The notes beneath the pieces are model-generated. The model saw nothing but the letters and a program-made list of their open reading frames with translations. It did not search any database and was not told the origin of the DNA. Both the position numbers and the translations under genes were made by a program. Source: CAVVMA01 sp963788205 (lineage in GTDB: Bacteria; Desulfobacterota; Binatia; Binatales; Binataceae). From it: a stretch of DNA of 64,000 nt. The stretch is taken from the NCBI GenBank assembly GCA_963788205.1, contig CAWBGG010000007.1:620001-684000 (forward strand), read 5' to 3'. Each line of letters begins with the position of its first letter. Positions within the stretch are counted from its first letter, which is position 1. Shown here piece after piece: positions 1 through 8,344 of the stretch.

Positions 1-508
1 CGTTGCTGACGTATGGGCGGCTCTTCCCGATCCGGCTGGCGATCTCATCGTGGCTGAGACCGAACTCGGTACCCAGGCGCACGAACGCACGCGCTTCTTC
101 GATCGCGTTCAGGTCCTCGCGCGCCAGGTTCTCGACCAGTGACATCTCCAGCGCCGCGCGATCGTCGAGCTCGCGCACGATAACCGGGACCTCGCTGAGC
201 GACGCGTTGCGGGCCGCGCGCAGCCGCCGCTCGCCCGCGATCAGCTCGTAGCGCGCCGGGCCATCCGCGCCTGCCGGCGCGCGCCGCACCACCAGGGGCT
301 CGATCACGCCCTGGGTCTGAATCGCCCGCGTCAGCTCCTGGAGCCGTTCCGGGTCGAATCGCTGGCGCGGTTGAAACGGCCCTGGGACGATCCGGTCGAT
401 TGCGACCAGCATCAACCCGACCCCGTCCGGGCCACCTGCGCTCTCCACTTCCGTCCGAGTGTTTCCGATCAGTGCATCCAGTCCCCGCCCCAAAGGTCTC
501 CTGATCAT
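1..508 (-). CDS. parB: ParB/Spo0J chromosome-partition protein, N-terminal part (runs off window)
   Basis: Centromere-binding CTP-dependent clamp that loads on parS sites and works with ParA in chromosome segregation. The 169 visible residues start MIRRPLGRGLDALIG, the usual ParB N-terminus, and continue with the ParB/Srx core (VPGPFQPR, then GERRLRAA and the ENLAREDLN box) into the beginning of the helix-turn-helix. The ATG at 508-506 is preceded by a GGAGAGG ribosome-binding site. The gene lies 139 bp downstream of parA on the same strand, and two parS-like sites are 1.8 kb away (2285-2338). The C-terminal dimerisation domain lies outside the window. Confidence 0.95.
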   Translation of the reverse strand, partial: MIRRPLGRGLDALIGNTRTEVESAGGPDGVGLMLVAIDRIVPGPFQPRQRFDPERLQELTRAIQTQGVIEPLVVRRAPAGADGPARYELIAGERRLRAARNASLSEVPVIVRELDDRAALEMSLVENLAREDLNAIEEARAFVRLGTEFGLSHDEIASRIGKSRPYVSN

Positions 509-647
509 CCGCCTCTCCTCACCTTCCCCGCCTGGATTGCGCCCGATTGCGCCGCCCGAGCGCCTTTGCTCGCCCAAGGCGCGCGCCCGCAGGCTGTTTA
601 CAAATCCTTTCGCATCCAATCGACTTCACCGCTGCTGGTGTTCCCAG

Positions 648-1457
648 TCAGGCGCCACGCTGACCGGCCTCCGGCCAGCGCTTGGGCGCTAGCAACTCGG
701 CGGCCAACTGGCGATAGCTTTCGGCGCCGCTCGATTTGGCCTCGTACTCAAGGACGGAGAGCCCATGGCTCGGACTCTCCGATAACCGCACATTGCGCGG
801 AATAACGCTCGCGAAAACCTTGCCTGGGTAGTGGTCGCGCACCTCGCGGGTGACCTCATGGCTCAACCGGTTGCGCGCATCGAACATCGTGAGCAGGATG
901 CCCTCGATTTCGAGTGATGTATTCAGGCCGGCCCTGACGCGCGCGATCGTGGCGCCGAGCGAGCTCAAGCCCTCCAGCGCATAGTATTCGCATTGCATCG
1001 GAACGAGGACCGAATCGGCCGCGACCAGCGCATTGAGCGTCAGCAGGCCGAGAGAGGGCGGTGTATCAATTAAAACGATGTTGTATTCCCAAGGGGCGGT
1101 GCCCAGCAGGCCCTTCAATCGATACTCGCGCCCCTCGATAGTCGCTAGCTCGATCTCAGCGCCTACCAAATCCGGACCGGATGGCGACAGGAAAAGTGTC
1201 GGGCGAACCGGCCGGATCGTTTCATCCAAGTAGATTTGCCCGATCAGCGCCTCATAGATCGTCCGGTGGGAGCCGCGCGAGGCGGCAAGCTCCTCGCTCG
1301 ACATCAGGCCCGAGGTAGCGTTGCCTTGCGGGTCCATGTCGATCAGGAGGACGCGCGAGCCCGACCGCGACATCGCGAATGCCAGATTGATCGCTGTGGT
1401 CGTCTTGCCGACCCCGCCCTTTTGATTGGCTATTGCGATCACCCTGCCCACAACCAC
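648..1457 (-). CDS. parA: ParA/Soj chromosome-partition ATPase
   Basis: Deviant Walker-A ATPase of the MinD/ParA family that forms the DNA-bound gradient moving ParB-parS complexes. The 269-aa protein has the deviant Walker A KGGVGKTTT near residues 14-22, the DMDPQGNAT box near 41-49, and IDTPP (Walker B-like) near 130. Its length is typical of chromosomal Soj. The start is a GTG at 1457 with a weak ribosome-binding site. It lies between rsmG and parB, the standard order beside bacterial origins. Identification is secure; the exact start is less so. Confidence 0.96.
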   Translation of the reverse strand: MVVGRVIAIANQKGGVGKTTTAINLAFAMSRSGSRVLLIDMDPQGNATSGLMSSEELAASRGSHRTIYEALIGQIYLDETIRPVRPTLFLSPSGPDLVGAEIELATIEGREYRLKGLLGTAPWEYNIVLIDTPPSLGLLTLNALVAADSVLVPMQCEYYALEGLSSLGATIARVRAGLNTSLEIEGILLTMFDARNRLSHEVTREVRDHYPGKVFASVIPRNVRLSESPSHGLSVLEYEAKSSGAESYRQLAAELLAPKRWPEAGQRGA

Positions 1458-1482
1458 CCCGTACGCGCTGAAGTATGCAAAG

Positions 1483-1511
1483 TATTTACTACTGGCGAAT
1501 CAAGAAATCAA
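1483..1511 (-). promoter_or_regulatory. Candidate sigma-70-type promoter of parAB
   Basis: On the minus strand a TTGATT hexamer (1511-1506) and a TAAATA hexamer (1488-1483) are separated by 17 bases, in an AT-rich gap between rsmG and parA. The -10 box lies 26 bases before the GTG of parA. A TGTGGATAG near-match to a DnaA box at 1520-1528 is adjacent. This is by eye only. Confidence 0.4.
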
Positions 1512-1570
1512 ATGTCACCTGTGGATAGTTGCCAAGTGCGATATTAAAACGCCATAACCATCTGAATTCG

Positions 1571-2284
1571 CTAATCTTTTTGAAAGATGCAGAGCGAGCG
1601 GTTTACGGGCTTGCCATCACGCTCGATCGTGTAAGGCAGCCGTTGCGCAGCTCCGAATCCCACAGAACTCCCCAATTTCGAATCCACCCGCTGATCGCGG
1701 GCCAAGTACAAGATCGCGAGACCGCCGCATCGCAGGCAGGCCGCGGCGATTCGCCACAGCGAGGGCCAATCGCCGACCGCACGTACCGTCAGTGCGTCGT
1801 ACTCCCCGGTCGCATTCATCGCTTCGGCACGTGTCGATTCCACGATCGCATTATCTAGACCCATCTCGGCGATCGCCACCGACAAGAAGCTCGCCCTTTT
1901 ACGACGTGATTCGCAGAGGGTGAAACGAGCGCCGCAGGCCGCAGCCAGCACCAGCCCAGGGAATCCTGCCCCGCTGCCAAGGTCGAGAACCCGGCTTCCC
2001 ACGCCTAGCGCCCGATTAATCGTGGCAGCCTCAGGCCGACAAGCAAGTATGAGGGGCATCAGGCTGTCCAAGATATGAAACGCGATCTCAGCCGAATCGC
2101 CAGGACGCGCCGTGAGATTCATTCGGGCACCCCACAGTGCGAGTAGCTCGGCGAGCCTTTGCATCCGGTCGAGGAAGCCCGGCGCCGATAGTGTGAAAGC
2201 AAAATCGGTCAGCGCGCGCTCAAGCCGTGTACGAACCTCGGCCCCGATTACTTCCGGTCGGCGGCTTGGCTCGTTCGGTTTCAC
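1571..2284 (-). CDS. rsmG: RsmG (GidB), 16S rRNA (guanine-527-N7)-methyltransferase
   Basis: SAM-dependent methyltransferase that modifies G527 of 16S rRNA. The 237-aa product carries the RsmG substrate region (LWGARMNLTA), motif I VLDLGSGAGFPGLVLA and the post-I acidic residue in CESRRKRASFL. The only in-frame start upstream of the conserved core is a GTG at 2284, because a TGA stop lies two codons further upstream. That GTG immediately follows a parS-like palindrome (2285-2298), so no normal Shine-Dalgarno is available and translation may be weak or coupled. The order mnmG-rsmG-parA-parB is the canonical origin-flanking arrangement. Confidence 0.95.
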   Translation of the reverse strand: MKPNEPSRRPEVIGAEVRTRLERALTDFAFTLSAPGFLDRMQRLAELLALWGARMNLTARPGDSAEIAFHILDSLMPLILACRPEAATINRALGVGSRVLDLGSGAGFPGLVLAAACGARFTLCESRRKRASFLSVAIAEMGLDNAIVESTRAEAMNATGEYDALTVRAVGDWPSLWRIAAACLRCGGLAILYLARDQRVDSKLGSSVGFGAAQRLPYTIERDGKPVNRSLCIFQKD

Positions 2285-2298
2285 GTTTCATGTGAAAC
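2285..2298. promoter_or_regulatory. parS: parS-like centromere site (one mismatch to the core)
   Basis: GTTTCATGTGAAAC is a near copy of the ParB-binding core GTTTCACGTGAAAC, differing at one central base. It lies between the start of rsmG and the end of mnmG, within 2 kb of parAB. Confidence 0.8.
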
Positions 2299-2324
2299 GT
2301 ATCGTGCGCGTTTCGAGAGCAGAC

Positions 2325-2338
2325 GTTTCACGTGAAAC
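2325..2338. promoter_or_regulatory. parS: parS centromere site (perfect 14-bp core)
   Basis: GTTTCACGTGAAAC is the exact palindromic core of the bacterial parS consensus. It lies 3 bp beyond the stop of mnmG and 40 bp (start to start) from the variant site at 2285. Two sites next to the parAB operon indicate that this is the chromosomal segregation locus. Confidence 0.93.
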
Positions 2339-2341
2339 AAT

Positions 2342-4239
2342 TCAGACAGAGCCAGCTTCGTACGGGCCGCAGTCGGTTCTCCTGGTGCGCCCGGCGCGGA
2401 TATGAACCGCCAGCAATGAGATCGCAGCCGGCGTGATTCCAGGCATCCGGGCCGCCTGTCCAAGCGAGCTGGGACGGACCCTGGAGAGCCGCTCGCGGGC
2501 CTCGGTCGAAAGACCCTGCACCACGGCATAATCCAGCCCGTAGGGGATAATCGAGTCCTCCAGCCGTTTGAAGCGCTCGATCGCGTCGGCCTGACGCCGA
2601 ACATAACCCTCGTACTTGACCTCGATTTCGAGCTCTGCGCTCTGGTCGAAGTCCAAGACCGGAGGCAAGCCGGCGATCCCAATCAGCCCCTCGTACGGAA
2701 CCTCGGGCCGTTTGAGCAGCTCGATTGCGCGCACGGCCTGCGTGATCGGCGTCGAGCCCCATTCGACGAGCCGACGATTCACCTCGTCAGCACAGGGCAC
2801 CACGGCTTGCCGCAGACGCTCCCATTCCTGCGCAACTCGTTCGGTCTTGTCGCGCACCCGAGTACTGGCCCCGGCATCGATCAAACCAAGTTCCGCCCCG
2901 ATTGGCGAGAGCCGGCGATCGGCATTGTCTTCGCGTAGCAGCAGCCGGTATTCGGCACGCGAGGTGAACATCCGGTAGGGCTCGCCGCCGATCCCGCGCG
3001 TGACCAAGTCGTCAATCAGGACGCCGATATAGGCCTGCTCGCGACGCAGCACCAACGCCGGTTCGCGCCTGATCGCGTGCACCGCGTTGATTCCCGCCAT
3101 CAGCCCCTGAGCTGCGGCCTCCTCATAGCCGGTGGTGCCGTTTATCTGTCCTGCGAAGAACAGGCCAGTAACCAGCTTGGTCTCCAATGACGGCTGAAGC
3201 TGCGTCGGGTCGGAGAAATCGTATTCGATCGCATAGCCCGGCCGCATGATTTCCGCGTGCCCCAGCCCTTTTATCGACCGCACCATCTCGATTTGTACGT
3301 CCAGCGGAAGGCTGGTCGAGAGACCGTTCGGATAGACTTCGACCGTGTCGCGCCCTTCCGGCTCGAGAAAAATCTGATGGCGGTCCTTGCCGCGGAAGCG
3401 CATCACCTTGTCCTCGACCGAGGGGCAATAGCGTGGTCCCTTGCTCTGGATCACCCCCGAGTACATTGGCGAGCGCTCGATATTCGCAGCGATAATCTCG
3501 TGGGTGTGAACGTTGGTGTAGGACAGGTGGCAGGCGATTTGGTCGCGCTCAATCCCCTCGGTACGGAACGAAAACATCGGCGCTGGCTCGTCACCGGGCT
3601 GGGGTTCCAGGGCAGAATAGTCAATCGTGCGCCCGTCAAGACGAGGGCAGGTGCCCGTCTTGAGCCGGCCGATCCTAAAGCCGAGCTGCGCCAGATGCTC
3701 GCTGAGACCCATCGCGGCGAAATCGCCGGCCCGCCCGGCGGAGTAGTTCTTGGCGCCCACGTGAATCAAGCCCTTGAGGAAGGTCCCAGTGGTCACAATT
3801 ACCGCGTCGGCCTCGAAGGTCTCTCCGATCTGCGACTCGACGCCTCGGACGATCCGCCGTCGACCAGCAGGTGTTCGACGCTTGCCTGGCGTATCGAGAG
3901 ATTGGCGGTGGTTTCGAGCACGCGCTTCATCCGGGAGCGATAGGCGGCCTTGTCGGCCTGGGCGCGCCGCGCGCGCACCGCAGGTCCCTTGCGCGTGTTG
4001 AGCAGCCGGAACTGGATACCGGTTTCGTCAATCGCCAAGCCCATCTCGCCGCCCAGCGCGTCGATCTCCCGCACCAGGTGCCCCTTGCCGATTCCGCCGA
4101 TGGCGGGATTGCAGGACATCTGGCCGATATGGTCGAGGTTAAGGGTCAGCATCAGGGTCTTCGCGCCCATCCTGGCGGCCGCGAGCGCCGCTTCGATTCC
4201 GGAGTGGCCGGCTCCGACCACAATCACATTATGCTTCAT
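2342..4239 (-). CDS. mnmG: MnmG (GidA), tRNA uridine-34 carboxymethylaminomethyl enzyme, FAD subunit (frameshifted)
   Basis: FAD-dependent partner of MnmE in modifying U34 of tRNA. The N-terminal piece (4239-about 3853) has the dinucleotide fold VVGAGHSGIEAALAAARMG, the CNPAIGGIGKGHL box and IDETGIQFR. The rest continues in another frame from ESQIGETFEADAVIVTTGTFL through the C-terminal signatures (EDNADRRL, VKYEGYV, IPYGLDYA). One base is missing near 3850-3855, at GGATCGTCC; restoring it gives about 632 residues, the normal length. Conservation on both sides of the break favours a sequence error over a real pseudogene. It follows mnmE by about 110 bp in the same direction. Confidence 0.93.
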
Positions 4240-4350
4240 CGGAGGGATTATGCCGCGTACGAGGCGGCTTGCGAAATGGGGCTGGGCGGCCGGTATCTTC
4301 GATACGTTTTGTAGGATTTATATACGATAAGACGGACCATGCCACGCCCG

Positions 4351-5732
4351 TCATTTGCCGATGCAGAATTGGCGGAAGACCGCGTCGAGCACGTCTTCGG
4401 CGCCGACCGCGCCGGTGATCGCGCCGAGCGCGTCGGCGGCGATCCCTACGTCGACCGCGACCAACTCGGGTGGGACGGCGGAGAGGGTGCCGCGGTGCGC
4501 GTTTTCGAGAGCTTCCAAAGCGGTTGCAAGCGCCTGGCGATGGCGTTCGCGCGAGATCGCAATCCCGTCGCTTCCTGCGCCGCTGCGGCCCGCAAGTTCC
4601 TCCACCGCGCTGGTGAGTTCATTTCTCAGCGCCTCGACGCCCGCGGCCTTGAGCGCCGAAAATGGCAGGACGGGCATCGCGAGCTCACGCAAGTTCTCGC
4701 ACCCGAGCGCGGCGGCAAATCACGCTTGTTGAGCAGCGCCACGCCGCGACGGCCGCGGCAAAGCTCAATCACCCGCCGATCCTCGGCTTCGAGCGCACTG
4801 GAGGAATCGAACACCGCGAGCACCAACTCGGCCGCGGCGGCGTGCTTGAGCGTCCGCTCCACCCCGATGCGCTCCACTTCCTCGGCACCGTCGCGAACGC
4901 CGGCGGTATCCTGAAGGATGAGCACATAAGGCCCCAGACTGATCGAGTCTTCGATTACGTCGCGGGTCGTGCCGGGCAGCGGCGTCACGATCGCCCGTTC
5001 GGCACCGAGGAGCAGGTTCAGGATGCTCGATTTGCCCACGTTGGGCTTGCCGACGATCGCCGCGCGCACTCCGTCACGCGTCAGCCGGCCGCGCGCGAAG
5101 CTGTCGTGCAGCACGCGGACGTCGGTGGTGAGCGACGCGATTTCGGCCGCGATCGACTCACGCGAAGGCAGGTCGATCTCTTCGTCGGCGAAGTCGATCT
5201 CAGCCTCGAGATGCGCCCGGATTCCGATCACACTCGCTCGCAGCCTTCCGACCCGTTCAGCCAGTGCTCCACCTAGCTGGGTTATAGCCTGTTCAAGTGC
5301 GTCATCGCTCCGGGCAGCGATCAGGTCCGCGATCGCCTCGGCCGCGGTGAGGTCCATCCTGCCGTTCAAGAACGCGCGGCGGCTGAACTCTCCCGGCTCA
5401 GCCATCCGGGCTCCGTGCGCCATCGCGAGCGCCGCCACGCGACGGACCAGGTATGCGCCCCCATGGCAGTGCAGCTCGGCAACATTCTCGCCGGTGAGGC
5501 TCTTCGGCGCAGGCATCACCACGCCGAGCGCGCGGTCGACGATCGCGCCGTTCGCCGGATTGATGACCTCACCCATGTAGAGCGTGTGCGGCCTGAAAGT
5601 CGCGCGGGGGCGAATCGGACGCCAAATCTCGCGCAGGATTCGGATCGCCTCAGGACCCGAAAGGCGGATTATCGCAACTGCGCCGGTTCCGGGCGGCGTG
5701 ACCGGCGCAACGATAGTATCCTCGACGTACAC
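4351..5732 (-). CDS. mnmE: MnmE (TrmE), tRNA-modification GTPase (frameshifted)
   Basis: Tetrahydrofolate-binding GTPase that acts with MnmG on tRNA wobble uridine. It shows the N-terminal start DTIVAPVTPPGTGAVAIIR, the folate-domain box GENVAELHCHGG, the P-loop GKPNVGKSSILNLLLG, switch TTRD, DTAG and NKRD, then the conserved C-terminal FCIGK. A one-base deletion near 4712-4716, just after NKRDLP, moves the last third into another frame (LRELAMPVLPFSALK onward). Corrected length is about 460 residues, as expected. Like mnmG, this is probably an assembly indel. Confidence 0.92.
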
Positions 5733-5805
5733 TGCGCCATTCAGGCTACCATATCCGTCGCGCCATGCGCCGAATCGGCCTCCGATGGCCGGTCGCTAAT
5801 TCGTA

Positions 5806-7431
5806 TTAGTGATCGCGCCGGACCGCAAACAGCTCGAAATAGCTGGACGCGGTCCGGGGATAACGCTTGATGAACGTGACGCATCGCAGGCCCCGCGGGT
5901 CGCCCAGCTGGCGCTCGTCCCGGCGCGACATCATCAGGTATTTCGCCTCGGGCTGGTGGCCGAGCCATCCACACAAATCCCCCGACACCGAGTCCGGCAT
6001 CGCCACAGCTTTCGCGTTCGCGTAGTAGCTGATCCTGGCGTCGGCCGAGACAATCGCGAAATCACCCGCGTCAGCCCGCCTGATATCTGCGCCCGCCTGC
6101 GCGAACGCGCGCAGGTCATAGCCCAAGGGCCATAGCGTTTGCGGCAACAACGTCATCGCGATGACGATGGCGAGCGCGGTCGGCGCGCGCTTGGTTCCGA
6201 TAAGGTCCAACTCTCCGACCCGCTCGGAGGCGCGTGCGAACCCGACCATCACCCATCCGAATGTGTATGGGATCAAATGGATCATGAAGCGCGGCCCGGT
6301 GTTGAAGAACGAAAATCCCAACAGGTAGAGGAGCACGATCACCGCCAGCAGGCTCTCGCGCCATGAGCGGAAGATTTCGCGACCGCGCACGCCGAGTCCA
6401 AGCGCAAGCAGCACGGCGGGCAGAGCGCCGAGCGCCAGGGCAAGGAAGTACGGCGAGAGCACGAGATTGCGGACGACCGCGTAAAGGTAGGCTCGCGGAT
6501 CAAGATACAGCGGCGCGAGCAGCGATACATTCCCGGAACGCAACAGCGCCTGCCACGGAGCCTTGTTGGTCGCGGTCTCCATCACGACCTCGGCGGCCGT
6601 CACGTTGAGTTCATGACTGACCGTCCAATGCCCGGTCTCGCGATGCAGAAAAAGCAAATAGGGTGAAGCCACGATCAGAAACGCGACCGCCAGCGCCGTC
6701 GCCCACGCGATCGCTTGCTGAATCCCCCATCGGCGCCAGATGAACGGTCCGGCAACTAGAAAGGCTTCTCCAGCCAGGAGAAATCCGAACCCTTCGGCCC
6801 GATAGAGATACGCCGCGCCGCCAACCGCGCCCGCGAGTGCGATAGCGATCGGGCTGTTCCGATCGATTCCGGCAAGCAGCAGATAGGCCGCCGCCACCAT
6901 CAGGCATACGAACCCAGCCTCGGTCCTGACCGAGGCCGAGTACTCTGCCATCCCGGGATGTATCGCCATCAGGGCGGCAGCGCCGAGGGCATATTCCCGA
7001 TTCCGGCAGGCTTGCCGGATCAGGAGATAGATCGCGGGCACCGTGACGGTTCCGAAAGCTACCGAGATCAGGTCTCCGGCCAGTTCCCAGTCGGGGACGA
7101 CTCGATGCAGGCAGGAGATCAGCCATGGATAGAGCGGCGAGAAGACCGAGGCCAGCGCCTTGGCCGGCTCGCCGGCGGCGAAGTTGCGCGCCATCCGAAC
7201 GTACTCGACGCCGTCAGCCGCGATACAGAAGCTGGTGAAAACCAGGTAGAGCCGAATCGTGAGCGCGACCGCCGTCAGCATGAGGAGCAGTTGCGAGTCG
7301 GTCAGACGGCGCCGATTCATTACATCCACTTTCGGACTGGCATCGAGCGTCGCCGATGGCCTTGCTACCGGGCTGGTCATGTGGTTCGATTGGATGTTTG
7401 GGCTCGCTTGGCCCCCGCGGCGCCTCATCAA
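5806..7431 (-). CDS. GT-C fold membrane glycosyltransferase (GT39/ArnT-like)
   Basis: Polytopic inner-membrane protein with roughly ten to twelve hydrophobic segments and a small soluble C-terminal tail. The first periplasmic loop, with DGVEYVRMARNFAAGE after transmembrane segment 1 followed by FSPLYPWL, matches the acidic catalytic loop of GT39/PMT/ArnT-type transferases that use polyprenyl-phosphate sugars. Substrate is unknown. The longest frame begins at 7431, but MNRRRLTD at 7320, right before transmembrane segment 1, is an equally plausible start and would leave more room for the divergent rpmH promoter. It interrupts what is usually a continuous yidC-khpB-mnmE order. Confidence 0.75.
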   Translation of the reverse strand: MMRRRGGQASPNIQSNHMTSPVARPSATLDASPKVDVMNRRRLTDSQLLLMLTAVALTIRLYLVFTSFCIAADGVEYVRMARNFAAGEPAKALASVFSPLYPWLISCLHRVVPDWELAGDLISVAFGTVTVPAIYLLIRQACRNREYALGAAALMAIHPGMAEYSASVRTEAGFVCLMVAAAYLLLAGIDRNSPIAIALAGAVGGAAYLYRAEGFGFLLAGEAFLVAGPFIWRRWGIQQAIAWATALAVAFLIVASPYLLFLHRETGHWTVSHELNVTAAEVVMETATNKAPWQALLRSGNVSLLAPLYLDPRAYLYAVVRNLVLSPYFLALALGALPAVLLALGLGVRGREIFRSWRESLLAVIVLLYLLGFSFFNTGPRFMIHLIPYTFGWVMVGFARASERVGELDLIGTKRAPTALAIVIAMTLLPQTLWPLGYDLRAFAQAGADIRRADAGDFAIVSADARISYYANAKAVAMPDSVSGDLCGWLGHQPEAKYLMMSRRDERQLGDPRGLRCVTFIKRYPRTASSYFELFAVRRDH

Positions 7432-7449
7432 GACCGCGAAAGTTAACCG

Positions 7450-7494
7450 CGCAAGAATCAGTCACGCAAAAGCCAGTCACGCAAAGATCAGTCA
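7450..7494 (+). repeat. Three tandem 15-bp repeats directly upstream of rpmH
   Basis: Three consecutive 15-nt units (7450-7464, 7465-7479, 7480-7494) share the pattern CGCAAnnnYCAGTCA and end 6 bp before the rpmH ATG. They sit where a Shine-Dalgarno would be expected; none is visible. Confidence 0.8.
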
Positions 7495-7500
7495 CGATCG

Positions 7501-7659
7501 ATGAAAAGAACCTACCAGCCTCACAATCGGAAACGAACACGCAAGCATGGGTTTCTAGCGCGGATGGCTTCGCCGGGTGGACGCAAGGTGCTCAAGCGCC
7601 AGCGCGCCAAGGGACGCAAGCGCCTAGCGGTGACGATTCCGCCCAAGCAGCCGGGCTGA
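7501..7659 (+). CDS. rpmH: 50S ribosomal protein L34
   Basis: A 52-residue very basic protein beginning MKRTYQPHNRKRTRKHG and containing the L34 signature GFLARMASPGGRKVLKRQR and the RLAV box. The C-terminus is a few residues longer than in most L34 proteins. It is followed by rnpA, as in nearly all bacteria. The ATG has no recognisable Shine-Dalgarno and follows a 15-nt tandem repeat array. Confidence 0.96.
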   Translation: MKRTYQPHNRKRTRKHGFLARMASPGGRKVLKRQRAKGRKRLAVTIPPKQPG

Positions 7660-8033
7660 CGAGACTTGCGACGGGCAGCTTCAGGCCAGCCGACCGGCTC
7701 AAGGCCAGCGCGGACTTCGTGCGTATCCAGCGTCACGGCGTCCGATGGCAAAGCGAGCATTTCGTGCTCTATGGGATCAGAACTCCGGACTTCGACCGCG
7801 CCAGACTGGGAATCGCGGTTTCGCGGCGCGTGGGCAACGCGGTGGTACGCAACCGCCTGAAGCGGCGGCTACGCGAATGCTTCCGCCTGGAGCTCCGGCC
7901 GATCCTGTATCCCGATACGGCGCTGGTGGTAATCGCCCGCGCCGGTGCCGGCGGGCTTGAAACCCCCACTATCAAGGCAGAGCTTGCGGCTGCTACTTTA
8001 AACCTCATCAGGAAACTGAAGGGGCACGCTTGA
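7656..8033 (+). CDS. rnpA: Ribonuclease P protein component (start unresolved)
   Basis: Protein subunit of RNase P, needed for tRNA 5'-end maturation. Conserved features are FRPADRLKASADF, FVLYG, LGIAVSRRVGNAVVRNRLKRRLRE (the RNR motif) and VVIARAGAG. No ATG, GTG or TTG occurs in this frame between the rpmH start and the conserved N-terminus. Options are a CTG at 7656 overlapping the rpmH stop (used here), or a long form starting as far up as 7356 that would contain all of rpmH in another frame, as is known in Thermus. A start at GTG 7719 would delete conserved residues. The end overlaps yidD by 4 bp. Confidence 0.92.
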   Translation: MTRLATGSFRPADRLKASADFVRIQRHGVRWQSEHFVLYGIRTPDFDRARLGIAVSRRVGNAVVRNRLKRRLRECFRLELRPILYPDTALVVIARAGAGGLETPTIKAELAAATLNLIRKLKGHA

Positions 8034-8323
8034 CGACCCACAAAACGCCTGGAATTCGCACCGCCGCCCGGTCCATCTCCCGCGTGCTCGCGGGCTTGGC
8101 GCTCCGCGCCTACCGGATCGTATTGTCGCCGCTGGTGATGGCGATGTTCGGGCCGGCCTGCCGCTTCGAGCCCTCGTGCTCCGAATATGCCCAACTCGCG
8201 ATCGCGGCGCACGGGATTCGGCGCGGCGGATACATGGCGGCGCGCAGGCTGCTCAGATGCCGCCCAATGGGCGGTCACGGTTACGACCCCGTTCCCGGCG
8301 CGAGGCCGATCACGCAATCGTAA
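8030..8323 (+). CDS. yidD: YidD, membrane-protein insertion efficiency factor
   Basis: Small basic membrane-associated protein (97 aa) that supports YidC-dependent insertion. The family core is clear: LALRAYRIVLSPL, then CRFEPSCSEYAQLAI with its paired cysteines, GGYMAARRLLRC and GYDPVP. The TTG start at 8030 overlaps the rnpA stop, which suggests translational coupling. The next gene is yidC, 21 bp away. Confidence 0.96.
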   Translation: MTTHKTPGIRTAARSISRVLAGLALRAYRIVLSPLVMAMFGPACRFEPSCSEYAQLAIAAHGIRRGGYMAARRLLRCRPMGGHGYDPVPGARPITQS

Positions 8324-8344
8324 GCAACCGCAGGAAGGAGCACC

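Noticed and set aside
1520..1528. TGTGGATAG, near-match to a DnaA box, in the parA-rsmG gap
   Set aside because: Only one imperfect copy and no cluster or AT-rich unwinding region; not enough to call an origin.
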